Positions 9,201 to 12,313 of a stretch of DNA of 12,313 bases are shown in pieces; positions within the stretch are counted from its first letter, which is position 1, and each line of letters starts with the position of its first letter. The notes beneath the pieces are model-generated. The model ran no database searches. It was not told where the DNA came from and was given only the letters and a program-made list of their open reading frames with translations. Source of the stretch: CAYJNO01 sp964371715 (GTDB taxonomy: Bacteria > Bacillota_I > Bacilli_A > Erysipelotrichales > Erysipelotrichaceae); assembly GCA_964371715.1 (NCBI GenBank), contig CAYJNO010000042.1:1-12313 (forward strand), written 5' to 3'. A program made the position numbers and the translations under genes.

Positions 9201-12200
9201 GATGTTTCAGTTAAAGAAACACAAGATCCAGTATTGAAATGGTTGTATGAAACAATTAATTTAGAACAAATTGCTTATGGCCATGCTGCTTATTCAAATC
9301 AAACTGATGTTTTTTGGGATTCGTATGAAATGTTAGGTGGAGAGTACTTATATGCTTTATGGACTCATGAAACAACACATACTCAAGATTATACTTACTT
9401 TTATGATGGAAAATTGCGTCGTAATGGTACAGGTCCTGAAAATCATGCTGAATTAAATATTGCACAAAATTTAAATGATGGACATATGATGCCAAATCTT
9501 CGTTATGATCTACCGACAACTTCAAACATAACAACAAATTTAAAGCTAAGTCGTGTATATGGTGATGAAAATATTACATCATTCTATGAAGGAATGATTG
9601 ATAGTATGTATTTGTTAGATTACTTAACAGCCCAAGCGTTTTTCAAATTGAGTTATGAGGAACAAGCAAAACTTGTAACTCAAGTAAGTTATGTAAATAA
9701 ATATGGAGAAGAAGAACGAGTTGAAGATGTAGCTAATGAAAACTTTAATCGTACTGTATTTGAAAGTCTAACTGCTACTGATTTAGAAGCAATGAATCTT
9801 CAAACAATGCAAGATCTATGGGATAATCGCCTTGTGTTTAGAGATGCAGGAAGTTCACATACAAATGTTTATAGTACAAGTACAACGTATGAGATACTTT
9901 GGTATCATCCACATAATGACTATAAAGCTGCTGATGGAAACACTTTTAAGAAAACAAGCTATGAAATGTTAGCATTAGGTGGTATTGAAGGTAGAATTAC
10001 ATACTCAAGTGGTGCTGTACAAAATGATTTAGAAGCAATAAGAACAATAACTGGTATCGCAGATTATACTTGGGAACAATATAAAATGGACCAATGGGCA
10101 AATGTTGAAGAAAATCTTGCTAATTTAGATTATTTTAATTATGAACAAGTTATAGAAATGTATTATGATGCATTAAAGTCTGATGCAGCTAATAATGATA
10201 GAACCAATACAAATAATTTAAGAAGAGTTTTATATAACGCAATAAAACATAGTAGTGAAGATTTTGATAAAGGATCTAATGCATATCATATGGAGTATCA
10301 AACACAAATTACTACTGCTCAAGAATTAATAGATGCAGTAAATAATAGTGAATGGGGTTCATATATTTTAATGAATGATCTTGACTTTAGTGATGTGGCA
10401 GTAAATGCAGAAACAAACTCATATGTTAGTAATACGTTTGTTGGTATATTAAATGGTAATGGTTTTAGTATTACAGGATTGGATAAAGCGTTATTTAATG
10501 AGACAACTTATGGTCAATTTAAAAATATTATGTTAAATGATATCGAATACACTGAGGGAGATGTAGCTTTATTAGCTAATTCAGCTAATGGAACTTTAAT
10601 TGAAGATATTTATATTAATAATATTGATGCTAATATTCCATTGTTTGCGTCAAAAACAGGGTTAAATTATGAAATAAATGAACCTGTTTACACAATTAAA
10701 ACTAATGTTATATATACACTAGAGGATTTATTAGCAATAGAAACTAGTACAAATAGTAATGCTAAAATAGCTAAGTATGTACTAGGTTATGATATTGATG
10801 TAAGCAGTATTGAACATAGCAATCCAATAATTAGTGGTGACTTTGCAGGAACATTTGATGGAAATAACTTTAGTATTACTGGGTTAAAACAACCATTGTT
10901 TGAAAATTTAAAGGGTGAAGTCATTAACTTAAATTTAACTGGAACCTATGATGGTGCATTAAGTGAAGGTGCTATAGCCACATTAGAAGATTTAATAAGA
11001 ACAGAAAATGAAACCTTAATAGTAGAACCAACGATTGAGCCAACAGTTGAGCCAACAGTAGAACCAACGATTGATCCAACAGTAGAACCAACGATTGAGC
11101 CAACAGTAGAACCAACGATTGATCCAACAGTAGAATCAACGATTGAGCCAACAATAGAACCAACGATTGATCCAACAGTAGAATCAACGATTGAGCCAAC
11201 AATAGAACCAACGATTGAGCCAACAATAGAACAAACAATAGAACCAACAGTTGAGCCAACGATTGAGCCAACAATAGAACCAACAGTTGAGCCTACAAAT
11301 ATTACTACGAGCACAATAGAATCGATTGAAGAACACGTAATTGCATCAATATTTATACAAAATCACAATATTGTTGAAAATGCTAAAGAGTTAAGTTCTT
11401 TAGAAAATATTAGTGAAGAAAATGTAAGTTCAGTAAATGGTGATATATCCATAATTGAAACAGGTGGAAATAATCCAATAGTACAAAATACTAAAATGTT
11501 TGGTATGTTGGCAAAAAGTTCTGATGGGGCAGTAATAAAAAATATAAATTTAAGCAACTTTTATATTACAAGCAAAGTAGATCAAACAGGAGCCTTAATA
11601 GGCTATGCGAATAATACACTTATTGAGAATATTACAATGGATAATATTAAGATTACATCTAATAATGAAGTAGGTGGTTTAATTGGACAAAGCAAAAACA
11701 CAACAATTAAATATATTCAAGTGACAAACCTTGATATGAGAGTTAATAATTTCTATGGTGGTGGTATTGTAGGACGTATGATTACATCAAATCTAGAAAA
11801 TGCTTACGTTAGTGGAGATATTGAAACAACAAAAACTCATAGTGGTGGTGTTGTTGGTTCTATAAGAGAAAATTCAACGATGCATTATGTGGTTGGAAAC
11901 ATGATAATAACAAAACCAGAAGAAAAAGATTCAAGAAATTCTAATGGTGGGTTAATAGGTGCAGTTGAATCAGGTAATGCAATAATAACAAATTCAATTA
12001 ATAAAGCAGAGGTAGGAGATGGAATCTATAGATTTATATCAATAGAAAACAATGGCCAAGATAAAGTTGTTAATGGTTATGAACTAGATAGTTCAATTGG
12101 TATAGAGTCAGCTTCATCTAATATAACAAAGATAAATTTAAATGATTTAACAATTGATTTTTATCGTAATGATTTAAAATTAGATGAAAACATATGGGAT

Positions 12201-12242
12201 TTAACTACAGTAGATACTTTAGGATATCCGACAATTAAATAA
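3264..12242 (+). CDS. Giant surface zinc metalloprotease, peptidase M26 (ZmpB/IgA1-protease-like), with cohesin-like and dockerin modules
   Basis: A 2992-residue secreted protein (numbering from the ATG at 3264). Modules: signal peptide 1-30 (cleavage perhaps after IIIEA); cohesin-like beta domain ~38-150; two membrane helices 183-203 and 212-228 around a basic loop (SLKSKNKKMK); dockerin ~234-300 with calcium ligands D237, N239, D241, D245, D248 and D273, N275, D277, N281, D284; four ~200-residue beta units 306-1129; M26 N-terminal domain with GLUG solenoid ~1130-1532; M26 peptidase ~1533-2332; further GLUG modules ~2345-2992. Zinc site: HETTH (H2035, E2036, H2039) and E2059, 20 residues after the last His, as in M26. 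The EVAYHN, NVLYT-like (NILYTYP), YRAWEH and RRNGTGPE segments also parallel ZmpB. Only one cysteine is seen (C324). No LPXTG, N- or C-terminal, is visible. Known M26 members cleave host proteins such as IgA1; the substrate here is unknown. The family call is strong, while the cohesin call is by pattern only. Confidence 0.93.
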   Translation: MYMKMNIKNILKIVTITLLVSLNLNIIIEAHNDNEVKENDIVEIVVKIEDDYIKDNTAYLSGDIIYDDDIFLLSLENDIETSSNISEFNLNNNSFILYIDSSINNESYLKFTFIVQEDVKVNVESIKFENLELLYNDELIELNDLNYEIAIVENQSSIELNNDSLTLEEDINVDTLKNYQIDIIFFVAIFLIILGFIVFGISLKSKNKKMKFVISLVLIIIGIILLMTNNTNSKNYDINDDGIIDQSDIEDLKEQILLEDKIEIEFDQSIFGDVNNDGEVNLEDLSELEDVIEKNDDIISEEEKIFRATIVNEFSVFEQNEDVCFELHLENNKASIKEIYVNGIARAFYFDASTNNYLIKLDKFDEPGVIDLTIDKIILENGDIFENQGTLQIDILKKEVELNSLDITFDEMTISSGISFEIENIDNIEYIFSVVNVYEEEELIHTQDKVEKNNLVNVDVKYNTEYKVEIILEYNISNTNNLKNDDISGSYNRRVVYSYIYRILEDGYGEVELSTPEEGFDNLDKIVLKDVNVLNLENEETEVLEANEDYILEVVLNVVGKDNPKEIEINGIYYPVIYDDSKDIYNEYNNSYDKYYYVLMGGFIEQGINSIEITSVKQESLLEKDVVFKDSVKVIKQKPAIEIVNQEINDNMLEIKLETIDNYDAIEEVKIYIYDGDTIIDEIIVDETLEVSINTEGLIAKEYIYKVDVSYKIDDDTITSEVMLKETFDVEPQIEELTFFSNKIIVEKSDILDLTFNVVTNVEQNIKGFVINNVIIDAIKNEDGSYSGQLELTNLSSGILDLSLSKLIFEDNSILDTNSNTAIEVLKDDITISEVIINENIDKKTINLSFELFDNDDAFSTANLIVEDEDGNVRTFEVNKGLNNVELSVEINEIYNAKINVTYHREMDDINQIDKSLYTHDLGIIINYDFTFTDAKILNSLNEQTNYINKNEDYKIVFTSTNLSTYKPSIITINDIEYDVIKEIGDNIYSVTFNAGDTVGLVEYNLSKVTLENNHEEIIDVDLKLEVLKSKAIVETFKYQRLENSNIFVEFEVDNNEAVINYQVSVSDEFGEIYSNNLIDKTTPNFTFTPTASDKYYITIKALYDLDSNEIELEANESEEIILEKELNLFQTFIEVKDLKEISVYYHDGENTMLQEEILVDELNDTNYFVKIVDGNNQQRYADIIGHSIIDNTLYLKLDIDDSITHNGSTKEDGTLIRYGTIIDNRVKNLNFELFIKEIKTNLNGTITLTQDIDASEYDLTTDTYITENFSGVIEGNGFTISNLTKPLFNTLENATISNLGIKNSNVTGKSIISANALQVVNIENVHVLDSALVSDSTHSGTFVGEGKAGSSINISKSSISNTSLDVTRFSGGLIGRNYGSLVVEDSYFEGTLLTDSNANGGVAGEFSGNVRLENIYVDFNLISTSGSLFKGGIAGYSSKNNVNIINSISLANGEDANQGFRFTGNGAITINNSYALSDSNLADNKEAGLSYISRNEINRDFIENTLNFDPVTWDLDNMDENGQMPTLQGLNTTMQVSKETDLYIPNYDVTASLSNYNMNYEVAYHNMNVLAPQLNIESMVNNGNLLNESHILNEVLIENIYPINSDNKLVVGLNEDTKNTISKIRIVFVDGTIQDYNLIYEEQLDNVPLYRVEGLNILYTYPKLIFNNKHEIFNTVLETIHTYNYMEDISSVTDEVETRIYSEYYDDYFYTEIEEKLLNIFETMPSYTLAGNSDKIADKILEDLLSGDRLKEILYAANYYDRFYHFDIGVSDDFVDVLFYESDIYSPNEYSSASLINDVLNQSVELRKSQNSNNFYATVLSPIYDLTLSEMLAENIRILALNDNPSDWFSEEFTGILEEPAPYSELLSDVKYRAWEHLEHRNQMLLPILSMPGDSQDDLYIISSPTMLSIGSLNRYKNYVNDGKDGVLPMIEKYAMMILNFYETSATYQPNSFYWLDKLTHFQYDTRLNFPEGAPTPGDVSVKETQDPVLKWLYETINLEQIAYGHAAYSNQTDVFWDSYEMLGGEYLYALWTHETTHTQDYTYFYDGKLRRNGTGPENHAELNIAQNLNDGHMMPNLRYDLPTTSNITTNLKLSRVYGDENITSFYEGMIDSMYLLDYLTAQAFFKLSYEEQAKLVTQVSYVNKYGEEERVEDVANENFNRTVFESLTATDLEAMNLQTMQDLWDNRLVFRDAGSSHTNVYSTSTTYEILWYHPHNDYKAADGNTFKKTSYEMLALGGIEGRITYSSGAVQNDLEAIRTITGIADYTWEQYKMDQWANVEENLANLDYFNYEQVIEMYYDALKSDAANNDRTNTNNLRRVLYNAIKHSSEDFDKGSNAYHMEYQTQITTAQELIDAVNNSEWGSYILMNDLDFSDVAVNAETNSYVSNTFVGILNGNGFSITGLDKALFNETTYGQFKNIMLNDIEYTEGDVALLANSANGTLIEDIYINNIDANIPLFASKTGLNYEINEPVYTIKTNVIYTLEDLLAIETSTNSNAKIAKYVLGYDIDVSSIEHSNPIISGDFAGTFDGNNFSITGLKQPLFENLKGEVINLNLTGTYDGALSEGAIATLEDLIRTENETLIVEPTIEPTVEPTVEPTIDPTVEPTIEPTVEPTIDPTVESTIEPTIEPTIDPTVESTIEPTIEPTIEPTIEQTIEPTVEPTIEPTIEPTVEPTNITTSTIESIEEHVIASIFIQNHNIVENAKELSSLENISEENVSSVNGDISIIETGGNNPIVQNTKMFGMLAKSSDGAVIKNINLSNFYITSKVDQTGALIGYANNTLIENITMDNIKITSNNEVGGLIGQSKNTTIKYIQVTNLDMRVNNFYGGGIVGRMITSNLENAYVSGDIETTKTHSGGVVGSIRENSTMHYVVGNMIITKPEEKDSRNSNGGLIGAVESGNAIITNSINKAEVGDGIYRFISIENNGQDKVVNGYELDSSIGIESASSNITKINLNDLTIDFYRNDLKLDENIWDLTTVDTLGYPTIK
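3372..3713 (+). other. Cohesin-like beta-sandwich domain (part of the protease)
   Basis: Residues ~37-150 have the cohesin pattern. They begin with NDIVEIVVKI, typical of a first strand after the usual Gly-Asp-type opener. SGDIIYDDDIFLLSLEND corresponds to the family's F-x-L-x-Y-D-x-x-x-L-x-L element. SYLKFTFIVQED corresponds to the A-x-I-x-F-x-V element, and VNVESIKFENLELL to the final strands. It lies between the signal peptide and the first membrane helix, so it would be extracytoplasmic. It could instead be another Ig-like/carbohydrate-binding sandwich with the same strand order. Confidence 0.55.
3963..4163 (+). other. Dockerin type I-like domain (part of the protease)
   Basis: Two calcium-loop repeats, DINDDGIIDQSDIEDL (237-252) and GDVNNDGEVNLEDLSEL (272-288), each carry the D-x-N-x-D-G-x-[IV]-[DN]-x-x-D pattern. 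Each is followed by an amphipathic helix, and the two are about 36 residues apart. This matches dockerin duplicated F-hand motifs in spacing and ligand identity. It sits directly after the second membrane helix, on the outer face. Dockerins bind cohesins; which cohesin is unknown, but a cohesin-like domain exists in the same polypeptide. Confidence 0.82.
4179..6650 (+). repeat. Four diverged tandem two-lobed beta-domain repeats in the protease stalk
   Basis: Approximate units are 4179-4838, 4839-5453, 5454-6059 and 6060-6650 (220, 205, 202 and 197 residues). Landmarks recur in the same order. An I-x-[IV]-N-[GND]-[IV] strand is seen as YVNGIA, EINGIY, VINNVI and TINDIE. A [DS]K[ILV]xLE-type strand is seen as DKIILEN, SKLIFED and SKVTLEN. 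An [IV]LK joint is seen as DILKKEVE, KVIKQKPAIE, EVLKDDITI and EVLKSKAIVE. A second-lobe opener is seen as FEIENID, LETIDNYDA, FELFDNDDA and FEVDNNEA, and an aromatic end strand as YKVEIILEY, YKVDVSYKI, AKINVTYHR and YITIKALYD. Nucleotide identity is low, so this is old duplication. No named domain is assigned with certainty. Confidence 0.75.
6651..7860 (+). other. M26 N-terminal domain with first GLUG solenoid (part of the protease)
   Basis: Residues ~1130-1532. FIEVKDLKEISVYYHDGE followed by NDTNYFVKIVD parallels the start of the M26 N-terminal domain, where a short beta domain precedes a solenoid. ITLTQDIDASEYD, FSGVIEGNGFTISNL (F1270) and KPLFNTLENATISNLGIKN mark the solenoid entry. It is followed by GLUG turns such as GGLIGRN, GGVAGEF and GGIAGYS, and the module ends at DPVTWDLDN...MPTLQGL. 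The same entry signature recurs after the catalytic domain at 10437 and 10842. Confidence 0.8.
10296..12239 (+). other. Post-catalytic GLUG modules (part of the protease)
   Basis: Two solenoid-entry motifs, FVGILNGNGFSITGL (F2392) and FAGTFDGNNFSITGL (F2527), lie 135 residues apart. Each is followed by a KALF/QPLF segment, showing a tandem copy of the module seen before the catalytic domain. The second copy is broken by the Thr-Pro-Glu repeat and then resumes near TKMFGMLAKSSDGAVIKNINL. GLUG turns follow (GALIGYA, GGLIGQS, GGGIVGR, GGVVGSI, GGLIGAV), with a WDLTTVDTLGYPTIK end typical of such solenoids. No C-terminal sorting signal follows. Confidence 0.78.
11022..11297 (+). repeat. 12-bp in-frame tandem repeat, 23 copies, encoding (V/I)-E-P-T units
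   Basis: Twenty-three tetrapeptides of the form [VI]-[ED]-[PSQ]-T occupy residues 2587-2678 without interruption (276 bases). Variants are IDPT (3), VEST (2) and IEQT (1). A 48-base block (units 9-12, 11118-11165) is repeated exactly in units 13-16 (11166-11213), evidence of recent duplication. The unit is a multiple of three, so copy changes would keep the frame. It would form an extended acidic linker exposed on the surface. It lies inside the last GLUG solenoid, not between domains. Confidence 0.95.
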
Positions 12243-12267
12243 ATTAGTCACTCCTTATAATGTGATA

Positions 12268-12313
12268 TGATACCCAATAGGTAGACATTCAAAAATAATT
12301 AAACTAGAAATGA
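12268..12313 (+). mobile_element. Possible left end of an IS3-type insertion sequence (cut by window end)
   Basis: The 20 bases 12268-12287 begin with TGATACCC and end with GTAGACA. This resembles the terminal repeats of many IS3/IS150-group elements, which start with TG, contain an ACCCC/ACCC core and end with a (G)TTAGACA/GTAGACA block about 20 bases in. A possible orfA start (ATG at 12310-12312) follows 22 bases later in the usual position, but its ribosome binding site is poor. The other end and the transposase lie outside the window, so this is a pattern-based suggestion only. The remaining bases 12243-12267 show no terminator. Confidence 0.33.

Noticed and set aside
11022..11297. CRISPR-like array
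   Set aside because: The repeat unit is 12 bases with no unique spacers, stays in frame inside a coding gene and encodes a simple tetrapeptide repeat.
10946..11314. Minus-strand ORFs across the repeat (10946-11314 and 10972-11283) encoding VGSIVGST- or LLLAQSL-type repeats
   Set aside because: They exist only because the 12-bp tandem repeat lacks stops in all frames. They have no ribosome binding site and lie antisense inside the well-supported protease gene.
3264..12242. Mycoplasma-type code (TGA as Trp), suggested by the extreme AT content
   Set aside because: Trp positions in conserved motifs use TGG (for example the Trp before THETTH, and IHWP in the reductase), and no in-frame TGA interrupts the genes.

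Overview
The window is a strongly AT-rich stretch (by eye well under one third G+C; not counted) with dense A/T third positions, GGAGG-type ribosome binding sites, TAA stops on all five genes, and plus-strand coding throughout. TGG is the tryptophan codon and no in-frame TGA occurs in the ~9-kb ORF, so the standard bacterial code fits. A peptidase M26 (ZmpB/IgA1-protease type) giant, a dockerin module and a DUF3810 protein suggest a low-GC host-associated Firmicute (Bacilli/Erysipelotrichia- or Clostridia-like). This placement is inference; no rRNA or other taxonomic marker is present.

Layout. Positions 1-75 are the last codons of a 23S rRNA uracil-C5 methyltransferase (RlmD/RlmCD type), closed by a strong hairpin terminator. 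An extended -10 promoter then leads into a probable two-gene operon (229-2169): a patatin-like phospholipase and, 18 bases later, a GTG-started three-helix membrane protein with an extracytoplasmic HExxH domain (DUF3810). An aldo/keto reductase (2223-3041) follows with its own near-consensus sigma-A promoter and its own terminator. After a ~220-base leader region with a tentative promoter and a 9-bp hairpin comes a single gene of about 9 kb (3264-12242). The last 71 bases hold no gene but may contain the left end of an IS3-type insertion sequence.

The centrepiece is the 2992-residue surface metalloprotease. Its modules in order are: signal peptide; cohesin-like beta domain; a two-helix membrane hairpin around a lysine-rich loop; a canonical two-EF-hand dockerin; four diverged tandem two-lobed beta units of about 200 residues; the M26 N-terminal domain with GLUG solenoid; the M26 zinc peptidase domain (HETTH plus a Glu 20 residues on); two further GLUG-type modules; and a 23-copy Thr-Pro-Glu tetrapeptide repeat embedded in the last solenoid. 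Streptococcal M26 enzymes also carry hydrophobic segments near the N-terminus, with a sortase LPXTG motif. Here no LPXTG is visible, and cohesin-like and dockerin modules flank the membrane hairpin instead. This suggests anchoring by the membrane hairpin and possible non-covalent assembly on the cell surface. That architecture is the most unusual feature of the window. The other genes look like housekeeping or lipid/redox functions with no demonstrable link to the protease.
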